Part shown: positions 8,316 to 18,581 of the stretch, in pieces
Numbering within the stretch: position 1 is the stretch's first letter
Layout: the number at the start of each line of letters is the position of its first letter
Origin: Bacteroidota bacterium
Lineage (GTDB): Bacteria; Bacteroidota; Bacteroidia; CAILMK01; JACPUW01
Length of the DNA: 64,000 nt
Direction: 5' to 3'
NCBI GenBank assembly: GCA_016192035.1
Contig: JACPUW010000014.1
Coordinates: 48,884 to 112,883 of the forward strand
Translations under genes and position numbers: made by a program
The notes under the pieces: model-generated
What the model was told of the DNA's origin: nothing
Seen by the model: the letters and a program-made list of their open reading frames with translations, nothing else
Database searches by the model: none

Positions 8316-9842
8316 CTACTCCCTTTTAGAAGCCATGAGTTTTGAGATGCTTACAAACAACTTGTTGGCATCAAATGGTTTGGTGATGTAATCATTGATG
8401 CCTGCCTCAAAGGCTTTCATCTTTTCGCTGGCCATCACGTCGGCGGTAAGGGCTATAATGGGTATGTTTTTCTTGGGTTTGTCAAACTGCACCCTAATGG
8501 CCCTGGTAGCTTCAAAACCGTCCATTACGGGCATCTGCAGGTCCATGAGTATTAGGTCAAAATTGTTTTTCTCCATGAGTTCCAGTGCTTCGCGTCCGTT
8601 GAAGGCTACTTGGTAGCTCAGTTGTGGCCCCCATTTCTTGAACACGTTTTCTGCCAGTTTCACATTGATTTTGTTGTCTTCTACCAGTAGCAGGTTAAGG
8701 GGGCCTATATCCTTTATTTCTACCGCGCCTTTCACCGTTTCCCCTGGTTCTATGGGGCCTGACTTTTTGAAATTGAGTGTAAAAAAGAAGATAGACCCCT
8801 TACCGGGTTCGCTGGTTACCGAGATTTGGCCGCCCTGTAGCTCCACCATGTTTTTGCAGATGGAGAGGCCCAAACCCGTACCTCCAAAATTGCGCGCTGT
8901 GGATGCCTCGGCTTGTTTGAATTTGTCAAATATGGTTTCCAGCTTGTCTTGGCCTATGCCTATGCCGGTGTCTTCCACTTCAAAACGTAGGTGCACCCGT
9001 TGCTCGGTTTCCTGTTCCAGTTTCACCCTCACCACCACGCTGCCTTGTTCGGTAAACTTTACTGCATTGCCTATCAGGTTGAGCAATATTTGATTAAGAC
9101 GGGTTTGATCGCCCAGGATATATGGGGGGATCTTTCGATCAATTTCTTCGTAGAGTGAAATTTTCTTTTGGTTGGCCAGGGCTTTAAAAGTATTGACTGC
9201 ATTCATTACCAGTTTGGTAAGTGAAACGGGCAATTCTTCAAATTCTATTTCGCCGGCCTTGATTTTTGAAATCTCCAGTATATCGTTTATAATGGCCATC
9301 AAGTGGTTGGCCGATGTTTGGATGGTATTTACATACTCATTTTGGGTGGCGTCCAGCTGGGTGCCAAGTAGTAGGCGTGTAAAGCCGATGACCCCGTTGA
9401 GGGGAGTGCGCAACTCATGGCTCATATTGGCCAGGAACAGCTCTTCGGCCCTTTTGCCTCTTTCCGCGTCTTCCTTTGCTATGGTAAGCTGTTTTTCTGT
9501 CGTTTTTCGCTCTTCAATTTCGCGGCGCAGTTCACGGTTCTTTTTTCTTAGGTCTTCGGTGCGCAGGTCTATGGTTGCTTCGTCTTTTTCTATGGTTTCC
9601 TTCAGTTGGGCATGTTTACGCCCTGCCAGATAGGCCATAACGGCCAAGAGTGCTGGCATACCATCAATTACCCAGAGCAAACGGTTGCTAGCCTGAAGGT
9701 TTATAAAATGGGAAAGGTCAAAAGGATAACCCCGTCCGGCCAGTTCCCATTTGGTGGCTCCCACGGCAATCACCAAGCCCACCAGCCATCCCAATAGGGC
9801 GTACCACTTGGGTATGCCTTTGTATTTGAGTATAGAAGCCAT
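8316..9842 (-). CDS. Hybrid sensor histidine kinase/response regulator
   Basis: The protein has 508 residues. Two membrane segments (about 14-32 and 54-73) enclose only a short loop, so there is no large periplasmic sensor. A coiled coil follows (about 75-135), then HisKA with phospho-acceptor His142 (ANMSHELRTPLNG), and an HATPase domain with N box NLIGNAVKFTEQG (256-268), G1 DTGIGIG and G2 GGTGLGLSI. The C-terminal receiver domain has acidic pair Glu388-Asp389, phospho-acceptor Asp434 (LMDLQMPVMDG) and Lys488. Phosphotransfer from His142 to Asp434 is expected. There is no output domain and no adjacent response regulator, so the downstream partner is not visible. It stands alone between small intergenic gaps. 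Confidence 0.93.
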   Translation of the reverse strand: MASILKYKGIPKWYALLGWLVGLVIAVGATKWELAGRGYPFDLSHFINLQASNRLLWVIDGMPALLAVMAYLAGRKHAQLKETIEKDEATIDLRTEDLRKKNRELRREIEERKTTEKQLTIAKEDAERGKRAEELFLANMSHELRTPLNGVIGFTRLLLGTQLDATQNEYVNTIQTSANHLMAIINDILEISKIKAGEIEFEELPVSLTKLVMNAVNTFKALANQKKISLYEEIDRKIPPYILGDQTRLNQILLNLIGNAVKFTEQGSVVVRVKLEQETEQRVHLRFEVEDTGIGIGQDKLETIFDKFKQAEASTARNFGGTGLGLSICKNMVELQGGQISVTSEPGKGSIFFFTLNFKKSGPIEPGETVKGAVEIKDIGPLNLLLVEDNKINVKLAENVFKKWGPQLSYQVAFNGREALELMEKNNFDLILMDLQMPVMDGFEATRAIRVQFDKPKKNIPIIALTADVMASEKMKAFEAGINDYITKPFDANKLFVSISKLMASKRE

Positions 9843-9899
9843 TAGATAAGCGGTAAAATTAACCTATAGGCATTACCAATTGGACAATGGGTATCAAAA

Positions 9900-11276
9900 T
9901 CATCCCAGGGGGACAAAGTGGGCCGTAAAATGGCGAAGAAGGGGAGGTTCATAGGCAATGGAAAATCCCCTGCGCTGGTTTCGCAGTTCCATGAGCATGG
10001 CAAATGTTTCAATGACATAGTCCATATGGCTCTGGGTGTACACCCGCCTGGGTATGGCCAGCCTCACCAGTTCTTGCCTTGCAGGGATCAGTTTTCCCGC
10101 ATTGTCATATTTGCCAAACATGACCGAGCCAATCTCACATGATCGGATGCCTCCAAACAAGTACAGGTCGCAGGCCAATCGCTGGCCGGGATATTCATGC
10201 GTGGGAATGAGAGGGTAAAATGCTTTGGCATCGATATACACGGCATGACCACCGATGGGGCGGATAAGGGGCACCCCTAGTTCGTGCAGTTTTTCGCCCA
10301 CATAGGTGGTGCTTTTTATGCGGTAGTTAAGGTAATCTTCCCTGAAAACTTCTTCAAAACCAATGGCAATGGCTTCCATGTCGCGGCCAGAAAGGCCTCC
10401 GTAGGTGGCATATCCTTCGGTAATAATGAGCACATTGGTGCATTCGCGGGCCAGGTTGTCATTGTTCATGGCCAGAAACCCGCCCATGTTCACCAATGCA
10501 TCTTTTTTGGCGCTCATCACGGCGGCATCGGCCAATGAAAACATTTCTTGGGCTATCTCCCTGTATGTTTTGTGTGAATAGCCTTCCTCAAAATGTTTTA
10601 TGAAATAGGCGTTTTCGGCTATTCGGCAGCAGTCAAGTACCATCAACACTCCGTACTGTTGGCACATGTGCGCCAGGGCGCGGGCATTGGCCATGCTCAC
10701 AGGTTGGCCACCGCCGCTGTTGTTGGTTACGGTAAGGATCACCGCAGCTATTCTCTCAGGGCCGTAATGCCGTATGTACCCCTCCACTGCATGTAGGTCA
10801 ATATTTCCTTTGAAGTATTGATTTTCATTGTCATGTATATTGCCATCTGCGGGGCAGTCCAGTGCGAGTGCATGGGTATATTCTATATTGGCACGTGTGG
10901 TATCAAAGTGGGTATTGCTTATAAATACCTTTTCAGGGCCGCCCAGGTGGGTGTAAAGGATGCGCTCGGCAGCACGCCCCTGGTGGGTGGGTAGTATGTG
11001 AGTAAATCCAGTGATGTCGATGATGGTTTGTTGAAAACGCTCCCAACTTTTAGCCCCGGCATAACTTTCGTCACCGCGCATGATGCCCGCCCACTGGTTG
11101 GCACTCATGGCACTGGTTCCGCTGTCGGTGAGCAAGTCTATGATTACCTGATCGCTGTGGAGGAGAAATGGGTTGTATTTGGCATTTTCCAGGTGCTGTT
11201 TGCGCTGGTCGGGGGTGGACATATAAATAGGCTCCACCATTTTGATCCTGAAGGGCTCTATAATGGTCTTGTGCAT
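9900..11276 (-). CDS. tnaA: Tryptophanase (PLP beta-eliminating lyase)
   Basis: The protein has 458 residues from the ATG at 11276; the frame extends 38 codons upstream, but family members begin near EPFRIKMVEPI. The enzyme would convert L-tryptophan to indole, pyruvate and ammonia. Motifs are DLLTDSGTSAMS, THQGRAAE, the Asp/Arg site LDCCRIAENAYF, the PLP lysine in MSAKKDALVNMGG, and the C-terminal YEPPLLRHFTA. Tyrosine phenol-lyase is a close relative and some segments (QWAG.MRGDE.YAG, GLSGRDMEA) look like it, but the residue that is Arg in tyrosine phenol-lyase (SMERG) is Ile here (CEIGS), as in tryptophanase. I therefore favour tryptophanase. No tnaB permease or clear tnaC leader is adjacent. 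Confidence 0.8.
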   Translation of the reverse strand: MHKTIIEPFRIKMVEPIYMSTPDQRKQHLENAKYNPFLLHSDQVIIDLLTDSGTSAMSANQWAGIMRGDESYAGAKSWERFQQTIIDITGFTHILPTHQGRAAERILYTHLGGPEKVFISNTHFDTTRANIEYTHALALDCPADGNIHDNENQYFKGNIDLHAVEGYIRHYGPERIAAVILTVTNNSGGGQPVSMANARALAHMCQQYGVLMVLDCCRIAENAYFIKHFEEGYSHKTYREIAQEMFSLADAAVMSAKKDALVNMGGFLAMNNDNLARECTNVLIITEGYATYGGLSGRDMEAIAIGFEEVFREDYLNYRIKSTTYVGEKLHELGVPLIRPIGGHAVYIDAKAFYPLIPTHEYPGQRLACDLYLFGGIRSCEIGSVMFGKYDNAGKLIPARQELVRLAIPRRVYTQSHMDYVIETFAMLMELRNQRRGFSIAYEPPLLRHFTAHFVPLG

Positions 11277-11572
11277 GTAGGGGAGAATACTTGTGAATGG
11301 CAAAGGTGGGGCATGAGGCTGCCATAACCAACAGGCCATGCCCACATACGGCTTACCTACGGACTGAAAGGACAAAAAGGGAGCGATCAATTTTTGGACA
11401 GTGGCCTATGGGGCGCTAAGATTCAATTGGTCAAATCAATGCCTTGATTAACCGTGTTTTAGTATTTGTTCATTAGTGGCCTTATGGTCTTTGACCGTAT
11501 AAGGGAACCAGGGTATAGTGCCATTTGCGGTAAAAATTATGGAAAGAGGCCGCCTGGAGTACGGCTATTGTG

Positions 11573-12214
11573 CTACCGCCAAAAGGCCATCAATTGGAGC
11601 CCTGGCGAAATGGCCAGGCCTGGAGAACATTCTTGTGTGATGCGGGTGGCTTTTATGCCGGTTGCCAATCTAAAATGCAAATGCTTGGTTTGTATATTCC
11701 ATATGGCATAACCCAGCTGGGCACCCAGGAAATTTGAAATTGCAACGTTTTCGTTGTTGTTGAGCATCTTGCCTATCGAAACACCAAAGCTTAGGGCTTT
11801 GGGATTGGTAAGGGCCTGGCGCGCGATGAGATCGATAGACACATTCAGAGGTACTTCAAGCAAATAGTATCTCTCTGACAAAGGAACAATCATTGTCAAA
11901 TTGCCGCAACTGGGAAAATAGCCACTGGTTCTCAATGCGGATAGTTCTAATCCTGAGCTTATGTCAACCTTTGAGGTAGAATAAAAGAAATATCCGACCC
12001 CAAAAGTCATGTTCATTCCCGGTGCCATCCCCAGGCTGTATAAGTCATATTGAAGGGGTGGTGCCGTGGCTACCTGAATACTGAGCTTCTGGCCATCTGC
12101 ACACGTAATTGTGGCCATATAAAGGATAATGACCCATATGGGAAAACCCAAATGGGTGCTTCTTTTGGCGCTATCAGGTAAATGAAAGGTGGGTGAATGG
12201 TATGTGTAAGGCAT
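11573..12214 (-). CDS. Small outer-membrane beta-barrel protein, unknown function
   Basis: The protein has 213 residues. A basic N-terminal stretch leads into a hydrophobic segment (FPIWVIILYMATITC) that would serve as a signal peptide; a start at the internal Met33 is possible but would leave a weaker signal. The mature part has alternating strands typical of an eight- to ten-stranded barrel (GYFFYSTSKVDISSGLELSAL, YYLLEVPLNVSIDL, FRLATGIKATRI) like the PorT-like or OmpA-barrel proteins of Bacteroidota. No specific family is recognised. It is separated by about 300 bases from tnaA, with no obvious terminator. Confidence 0.6.
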   Translation of the reverse strand: MPYTYHSPTFHLPDSAKRSTHLGFPIWVIILYMATITCADGQKLSIQVATAPPLQYDLYSLGMAPGMNMTFGVGYFFYSTSKVDISSGLELSALRTSGYFPSCGNLTMIVPLSERYYLLEVPLNVSIDLIARQALTNPKALSFGVSIGKMLNNNENVAISNFLGAQLGYAIWNIQTKHLHFRLATGIKATRITQECSPGLAISPGLQLMAFWR

Positions 12215-12664
12215 TGGTAGTTAATTTTATACGTTCACTTATTTACTGACAATTTGGTATAGGCCGAGCCGGAAGGTATGGCCTGAACTGCAAACCGCCA
12301 AAACCCTAGGGCGGTAGCACACGTGCCAATAAGCGGAGGAAGACAACCTACGCCTGGAAGTGGGGGGCTTAACGGCTGTAAAACAAGGTTTATTTAGTTT
12401 CATTAATGATGAAGTGAGGGGGCATGGGGCTCTGGCTTGGAGGTATTGGATGAGGGAAGGATAATTAAGGGCCAGAAAGATGCTGCTACGCAAATTTTTA
12501 ACAGTAGCCAGACTGGCACTTTGTGTTAATGGCCAATGGATCAATAAATTGAGTTTTCATTCTGTGGTTTTGTCTGTGCCGGTTTGTCTTACAGCATCTT
12601 GTCTATACTGCCGGTGTTTTGCCATAAAAGCCGCATTCTTGTAGGCCATTTACAAACCATTTCC
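12215..12664. other. Gene-free 450-base gap
   Basis: This gap lies between the divergent small barrel gene and the PNGase F-related gene. Open frames here (for example 12239-12544 on the minus strand) have no recognisable protein character. I see no tRNA, no clear TAnnTTTG promoter and no terminator. It may be decayed sequence. Confidence 0.5.
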
Positions 12665-15600
12665 ATGTTGTTGAGCCGCTTGTTTATCTGCATCCCCCTT
12701 TTGGTCAGTGTATTGACACCCAGTTCTTTGGTTTGGGCCCAAGACACTACCTGGGTACAAACTTTCACCTTTAGCGACCTGGCCAAGCGCCGTGACCAGT
12801 TTGTATTGCCGCCCAAGGGAGACTACAGAAAAATCTTGATGTACTACACCCTAAAATGCGACCCCAAAACCCTGCACGACAAATATAACTGTGGCGAGTG
12901 GGACTATCTGACACACAATTTTATATACAACCACAAGGGTCTTTTTGACTCCACATTGCAGAAAGGATACAATTTCCGTTGGGACAACCAAATACCGGAT
13001 AGCTTCCATTATTCGGAAACCCCATTGACCGACAGTTTGCTATTTCGCTATCCAAGAATTCGGTATGTGGACACACTTGAGTATTTGTTGGCCGAAGTGG
13101 GGGGCGTTGCCGCCGATACCCTAAAGGGCTTTATAGCCCAAGGCACTGTGCCTCATACTGCCCGTTGGGTGTATTCTGCCCATGAATTGGCAGCGGCTGG
13201 GCTAAAGCCTGGCCCCATAAACGGCTTGGTCATCCATTCACTTTCAGCGGGCAGCGTGGGTGAACTCACCCTGCGTATGGGTGCGGGCAGCGACAGCACT
13301 TTTACTTGGTTTATGGACGGCCATAATCTAAAGACCCGGTTCCAACAGCCAGTGGAATTGGTTTCAGGGGCCAATCACCTGGCATTTACAGATACCTTTA
13401 TGTGGACGGGTACCGACCACGTGATAGTGCAACTGGAGACTAGAAATACCCAAACGGCAGCAGAAGGATTGGCGCTACTGGGCTATGGAGGTCAGGATAC
13501 GGTTTCTTATTCCAAAGCAGGAGCTTATGTGTATGATTTTGAAGGAACAAATGGATATATCAACCTGGGTTCCTATCCTCAAGTGGCGGGCAACAACCCC
13601 CGCACCATAGCGGTCTGGGCCAGGGCACATCAATTTAACAATGGTGGTATATTTCAATTTGGTACCACTGGCACCACCCTGCACGACTGGAGTTTGCGCA
13701 CCATGGACGGCCAGGGAAAGTGGCGCATACAACTATGGGGAAAAGATGCCGATGTAAACCTGAAAAGGACAAGCAATGAGTGGCGACACTATACCCTAAC
13801 CCATGATGGTGCTACCACCAAGCTGTATTTGGATGGCAAATTGGTGCGGCAGGTGTCATCAGAACTCTTTACAGGAAGTGGTGATTTGCTCCTGGGCCGC
13901 TGGGCCGGGAGTTTTTTTGATGGGGAAATAGCCCAAGTAAGGGTATATGACCGCGATTTAAAATTGGCCGAAATACAAGCACTTGCATCACAACGTCTTA
14001 CAGAAGGGCTTGATGATGGGCTTGCAGCCGTGGTTAAGCCTGATAGTGGCCATTCGGTATATGTACAGACCGGTGCCGGGCGGCAAGGGCTTCGGTATGG
14101 AGGGGTTACCGCCAGTGTGTTGCCGGCTGAGGAGTCATATATGCGACCGGAATACGCGGTGTATAAGCCAAAGATGGGTTTCCAGCAAGGAATATTTACC
14201 GCACACCGAGATACCCTGCTAGTAAAAGAAGCACTGGTGCGGAAGCCCACAGCCCTGGTCATGTATGAAAATGCGGCCAATGGTAACATGATACCAGATG
14301 CACACAAAAAGCTTCCAAGCTTGCCCACCGATACCCTGGCCGTTTGGCAGGCCAATACCTATACCTATACTATAGACGCTGCCACCGGACATAGATTGGA
14401 CTCGATACTGGTGGCCAACCAATCAATGGTATTTAAGGAAGAAAAAACCTGGTATAGCCCTACGGTGCGCTATGAAATAGGCAGGTATATAACTCCATAT
14501 GGAATAAACCTATCACTGGGGCCCAAGGGATTTACGTGGGTGTATGATGTGACCGATTATGCCCCTCTGCTGCGCGATACCATAGATTTTTCAGCGGGCA
14601 ATCTGCAAGAGCTTATCGATGTGCGGTTTGCCTTTATTCACGGTACTGCCCCCAAACAAGTGCTGCGCATAGACCGCATATGGGACTTTGGTTCATATAG
14701 CTACAAGTCAATGAGTGACAATACGGTTATGGCTGCAAAAACCATTGGCCTGGTGCCGGGGGCAGGCAGCCTCATGGCCAGGGCCCGCCTTACCGGCCAT
14801 GGGCACAACAGCAATGATGGCAGTTTTCCCCACTGCTGCGAGTGGAAAGACAATGCACACACCCTACTGGTGAACGGCAAGAAACAGGCTGAGTGGCACA
14901 TATGGAGAGAAGACTGCGACCTGAACCCCGTGTACCCTCAGGGCGGCAACTGGGTAGGCGCCAGGGAAGGCTGGTGCCCTGGAGATGCCGTGGGCGACCA
15001 TGACATAGACCTAACGGAATATGCCAAACAAAGTACAATTACCCTAGACTACACCATAACCCCGGTACCAGCCAACAACCAAGGAATGGGTGGTGGCAAC
15101 TATGTGGTTGCTGCCCAGCTGTTTCAATATTCGGCTCCTGCTGCCGAATATGACGCGTCAATTGAAATGGTAAAACGCCCTAACAAGTGGGAGTTTTACC
15201 AACGAATAAACCCTGCCTGCGCCGAACCGCTCATTATAGTCAGGAACTTGGGCAGTAAGCCCATTCAGCGCTTGTCCATAAGCTATGGAGTGTCAGGCGG
15301 GGTGGAAAAAAGGTTTGAATGGACCGGTACATTGGCCCCCGGCAAAACCACCGAGGTAGCCTTGCCCATAGACGGTAGCTATTTTTGGGTGGGAGACGAA
15401 AGGCATCTTTTTACGGCCAACATACTGGAAGTAAACGGCGAAGCGGATGGATACCCGGCGGATAATGTGTTTGCCAGTGCTTTTGAGTTGCCTGAAATTT
15501 TGGCCAAAAAGCCTGTGGTTATCCAGGTTAAAACCAACAATATGCCGGAGGAAAATAGCTATGAAGTGCGCGATGCTGCCGGCGGGCTGGTGCTGGCCCG

Positions 15601-16093
15601 CGGGGGCTTTTCGGCCAATACCATCTACCGCGATACCTTAGACCTTTTGCCGGGTTGCTATACCCTCCGGTTTATGGATGAAGGATTTGGGCTGAGCTAC
15701 TGGGCTTGGTCCGAGCAGGGTAGCGGTACCCTACAGGTGCGATATGCCGATGGTGGGCTGGTAAAAAATTTCAACCCCGATTTTGGTGAATCGGTGTATT
15801 GGCCTTTTGCCATTGGCGGTATTTCTACCATAGAGGAAAAGAAGTACCCCATAGACATAAGCGTGTACCCAAACCCCGGCACAGGACGGGTGCAGGTCAT
15901 GGTAGCTCAAATGGCCATGCCCTATAGGCTGCAGGTAATAAATGGGTTGGGAGAGGTGATAGCGGAGCAGAAAGGGGAGGGAACTGGCCTTGACCTGCAC
16001 GAAGTGCAGGTGCACACCGGGCCGGGTACCTACTATGTGCGCGTATGGTCAAAATCCTTGGCCATAACCTTACCTTTTGTGGTAATTGATTGA
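12665..16093 (+). CDS. T9SS-exported PNGase F-related protein with LamG domain
   Basis: The protein has 1142 residues from the ATG at 12665, which places a clean signal peptide (MLLSRLFICIPLLVSVL..VWAQ) at the N-terminus; a TTG 27 codons upstream is rejected. The N-terminal part (KILMYYTLKCDPKTLHDKYNCGEWDY) matches the PNGase F-related family. A LamG/concanavalin-like jellyroll is inserted at about 287-442 (AWARAHQFNNGGIFQFG.., LYLDGKLV, GEIAQVRVYDRDL). A PNGase F C-terminal-type section with CCEWKDNAHTLLVNGKKQ and WREDCDLNPVYPQGGNW lies near 723-780. The last 80 residues are a T9SS type A sorting domain (VYPNPGTGRVQV). Amidase activity on N-glycans is possible but the catalytic triad was not verified. 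Confidence 0.85.
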   Translation: MLLSRLFICIPLLVSVLTPSSLVWAQDTTWVQTFTFSDLAKRRDQFVLPPKGDYRKILMYYTLKCDPKTLHDKYNCGEWDYLTHNFIYNHKGLFDSTLQKGYNFRWDNQIPDSFHYSETPLTDSLLFRYPRIRYVDTLEYLLAEVGGVAADTLKGFIAQGTVPHTARWVYSAHELAAAGLKPGPINGLVIHSLSAGSVGELTLRMGAGSDSTFTWFMDGHNLKTRFQQPVELVSGANHLAFTDTFMWTGTDHVIVQLETRNTQTAAEGLALLGYGGQDTVSYSKAGAYVYDFEGTNGYINLGSYPQVAGNNPRTIAVWARAHQFNNGGIFQFGTTGTTLHDWSLRTMDGQGKWRIQLWGKDADVNLKRTSNEWRHYTLTHDGATTKLYLDGKLVRQVSSELFTGSGDLLLGRWAGSFFDGEIAQVRVYDRDLKLAEIQALASQRLTEGLDDGLAAVVKPDSGHSVYVQTGAGRQGLRYGGVTASVLPAEESYMRPEYAVYKPKMGFQQGIFTAHRDTLLVKEALVRKPTALVMYENAANGNMIPDAHKKLPSLPTDTLAVWQANTYTYTIDAATGHRLDSILVANQSMVFKEEKTWYSPTVRYEIGRYITPYGINLSLGPKGFTWVYDVTDYAPLLRDTIDFSAGNLQELIDVRFAFIHGTAPKQVLRIDRIWDFGSYSYKSMSDNTVMAAKTIGLVPGAGSLMARARLTGHGHNSNDGSFPHCCEWKDNAHTLLVNGKKQAEWHIWREDCDLNPVYPQGGNWVGAREGWCPGDAVGDHDIDLTEYAKQSTITLDYTITPVPANNQGMGGGNYVVAAQLFQYSAPAAEYDASIEMVKRPNKWEFYQRINPACAEPLIIVRNLGSKPIQRLSISYGVSGGVEKRFEWTGTLAPGKTTEVALPIDGSYFWVGDERHLFTANILEVNGEADGYPADNVFASAFELPEILAKKPVVIQVKTNNMPEENSYEVRDAAGGLVLARGGFSANTIYRDTLDLLPGCYTLRFMDEGFGLSYWAWSEQGSGTLQVRYADGGLVKNFNPDFGESVYWPFAIGGISTIEEKKYPIDISVYPNPGTGRVQVMVAQMAMPYRLQVINGLGEVIAEQKGEGTGLDLHEVQVHTGPGTYYVRVWSKSLAITLPFVVID

Positions 16094-16186
16094 TAATATG
16101 AATTGTATGTAGTTGGCCGAATTTCAACTTTCATTTTTCTGATAAAAATCAAAACAATGATTGGCACTGGTTGTTGGTAGCCCGTC

Positions 16187-18559
16187 ATGAAACCTTACAC
16201 CGTACTAATTGCCCTTGTACTGCCCCTGTTGGGTATATCACAAACGGCCAGTATCAAAGGCCGGGTCTATAATTCCATCAACAATGAGCCACTGCCTTTT
16301 GCCAATGTGGGGCTGCAAGGCACTCCCTATGGAGCTACCACCGATATTGATGGCAACTATGTGATAACCAACATACCCACGGGATTGTACAACGTGGTGG
16401 CCAGCTATCTGGGCTATGATACCAAGGTAGTGTATGAGGTGAACGTGGGTGGCAACAAGGCTGCGGTGGTGGACTTTGACATGGTGGAACAAAGCCAGAA
16501 ACTGGATGAAGTGGTGGTGCAGGCCCAAGTATTTGAGAAAAAGGAAGAGGCGCCCGTGTCAATGCGCACCATAGGGGTGAACGAGATAGAGCGCAACCCG
16601 GGAGGTAACCGCGACATATCAAGGGTGATACAAACCCTGCCGGGGGTGATACCCACTGTGTCGTTTAGAAACGACCTGATAGTACGCGGGGGAGCGCCAA
16701 ACGAGAACCGGTACTACCTGGACGATATAGAGGTGCCCACTATCAACCACTTTTCTACCCAGGGTGCCAGCGGTGGCCCTGTGGGCATGATCAATGTGAA
16801 TTTTGTGCGCGAGGTAGAGTTTTTTTCGGGAGCCTTTCCAGCCAATAGGGGCAATGCGCTGAGCTCGGTGATGGAGTTCAAACAAAAAACCGGCGATAAG
16901 GAGCGGCATAATTTCCAGGCAACCGTGGGGGCCAGTGACTTTGGGATCATGTTTGACGGGCCAATATCACCCAAGGCTACCTACATGGTGTCGGTGCGCC
17001 GTTCATATCTTCAGTTTCTATTCAAGCAAATTGGATTGCCCTTTTTGCCCATTTACAATGATTTACAGTTTAAGATAAAGTATGAGCCCAACCAAAAAAG
17101 CCACTTTACCATAATAGGTATAGGGGCCATAGACAATTTTGAACTGAACCTGGACGCCAATGGTACAAGGGAACAGCGGTTTATACTGAACTACCTGCCT
17201 GTGAACGAGCAGTGGAACTACACCCGTGGGTTTAAATACACCCGGTTTCATGAAAAGAGCTATACCAATTTCATACTGAGCCGGTCAAAGCTCAACAACT
17301 CCACGGTGAAGTACCGAAACAATGATGACTCTGAGCCAGGGAACAAGATACTGGATTACCAATCACAAGAGGTGGAAAACAAGCTGAGGATAGAGAATTT
17401 TGGGCGTTGGGGTGGGTACAACATAAGTTTTGGCGGAGGACTGGAAAACATAGGGTTTACCAACCAAACCTACAACCAATTGGCCACCCCATTTGGCATC
17501 CGGGAGTTTGATTTTAACTCCGAACTGTCATACAATAAGTATGCGGTGTTTGGCCAAATAGGGCGTAAGTTCAAGGGCGACAGGTTGGTGCTTTCCCTGG
17601 GTATGAGGATGGATGGCGCCGACTATAACCCAAGCATGGCCAACTTGCTCAAGCAATTTTCGCCAAGGTTTTCGGCATCATATCAGCTTAATGAGCGCAT
17701 AGCATTGAATTTCAACACGGGGCGATATTTCCAACTGCCCCCAAATACAGTATTGGGATTCAGGAACAACGAAAACGAGTTGGTGAACCAAAACCGATTG
17801 GGCTACATACGCAGTGACCATGTGGTAGGAGGGCTGGAATGGAATACCCAGACCAATTCGCGCATCACCCTGGAGGGCTTTTACAAGCGCTACACCAACT
17901 ATCCTTTTCTGCTAAACGACTCCATATCACTGGCGAATTTGGGGAGCGATTTTGGGGTAATTGGCAATGGACCAGCCGAATCTACCTCGTCCGGGCGCAG
18001 CTATGGAGCCGAACTGCTATATCAGCAAAAACTGTTTAAGGGATTTTATGGCATCATGTCATACACGCTGTTGTGGTCACAGTTTATGGCGCCCAGCGGC
18101 AATTACTTGCCGTCGGCATGGGACAGCCGCCATATACTGAGCTTAACGGCCGGGAAAAAGCTGAAGAAAAACTGGGAGATAGGTGCAAGGTGGTGGATGG
18201 TGACCGGGGCGCCTTATACACCTATAGACATAGCCTACTCTACCCGCCCGGAGGTATGGGACATTACCCGCCGTGGACTGCCCGACTATAGCAGGCTCAA
18301 CAGCGAGCGCGCTTCTAATTTTCAGCAATTGGATATGCGCATTGACAAGAAGTTCTTTTTCAACCGGTTTACGCTCAATTTGTACTTTGATGTGCAAAAT
18401 GTTTTTGGGAGTTCGTTGGCCGCGGCCCCCAACCTGGATGTGGACCTGGATGAAAACGGGAATCCACTGGTGGGCCCTGATGGAAACTATGAATATACCG
18501 TGCTGGAAAACAGCCTGGGCAACACGTTGCCCACGGTTGGGATTATAATAGGTATTTAG
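16187..18559 (+). CDS. TonB-dependent outer-membrane receptor
   Basis: The protein has 790 residues. It has a signal peptide (MKPYTVLIALVLPLLGISQ), a CarboxypepD_reg-like domain at about 22-105 (ASIKGRVYNSINNEPLPFANV), a plug domain with DLIVRGGAPNENRYYLDDIEVP (about 165-185), and a long barrel ending in a strand-rich C-terminus that finishes TVGIIIGI. No SusD homologue follows, so it is not a SusCD pair. The substrate is unknown. It lies 94 bases after the PNGase F-related gene on the same strand and could share its expression, but no linking element is visible. The size fits the shorter TonB receptors of this type. Confidence 0.92.
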   Translation: MKPYTVLIALVLPLLGISQTASIKGRVYNSINNEPLPFANVGLQGTPYGATTDIDGNYVITNIPTGLYNVVASYLGYDTKVVYEVNVGGNKAAVVDFDMVEQSQKLDEVVVQAQVFEKKEEAPVSMRTIGVNEIERNPGGNRDISRVIQTLPGVIPTVSFRNDLIVRGGAPNENRYYLDDIEVPTINHFSTQGASGGPVGMINVNFVREVEFFSGAFPANRGNALSSVMEFKQKTGDKERHNFQATVGASDFGIMFDGPISPKATYMVSVRRSYLQFLFKQIGLPFLPIYNDLQFKIKYEPNQKSHFTIIGIGAIDNFELNLDANGTREQRFILNYLPVNEQWNYTRGFKYTRFHEKSYTNFILSRSKLNNSTVKYRNNDDSEPGNKILDYQSQEVENKLRIENFGRWGGYNISFGGGLENIGFTNQTYNQLATPFGIREFDFNSELSYNKYAVFGQIGRKFKGDRLVLSLGMRMDGADYNPSMANLLKQFSPRFSASYQLNERIALNFNTGRYFQLPPNTVLGFRNNENELVNQNRLGYIRSDHVVGGLEWNTQTNSRITLEGFYKRYTNYPFLLNDSISLANLGSDFGVIGNGPAESTSSGRSYGAELLYQQKLFKGFYGIMSYTLLWSQFMAPSGNYLPSAWDSRHILSLTAGKKLKKNWEIGARWWMVTGAPYTPIDIAYSTRPEVWDITRRGLPDYSRLNSERASNFQQLDMRIDKKFFFNRFTLNLYFDVQNVFGSSLAAAPNLDVDLDENGNPLVGPDGNYEYTVLENSLGNTLPTVGIIIGI

Positions 18560-18581
18560 GGGTATTGGGGATTCGTAAATT

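Noticed and set aside
9900..11276. Tyrosine phenol-lyase as the call for the PLP lyase
   Set aside because: The position that is Arg in tyrosine phenol-lyase is Ile in the CEIGS segment, as in tryptophanase.
11391..11572. AATCAA/TTGATT hairpin at 11434-11449 as a terminator
   Set aside because: The stem is only 6 bp and no T tract follows on either strand.
12239..12544. 101-codon minus-strand frame in the gap before the PNGase F-related gene
   Set aside because: Cys/Ser/Arg-rich composition, no motif, no signal peptide and no start context; looks like a chance open frame.
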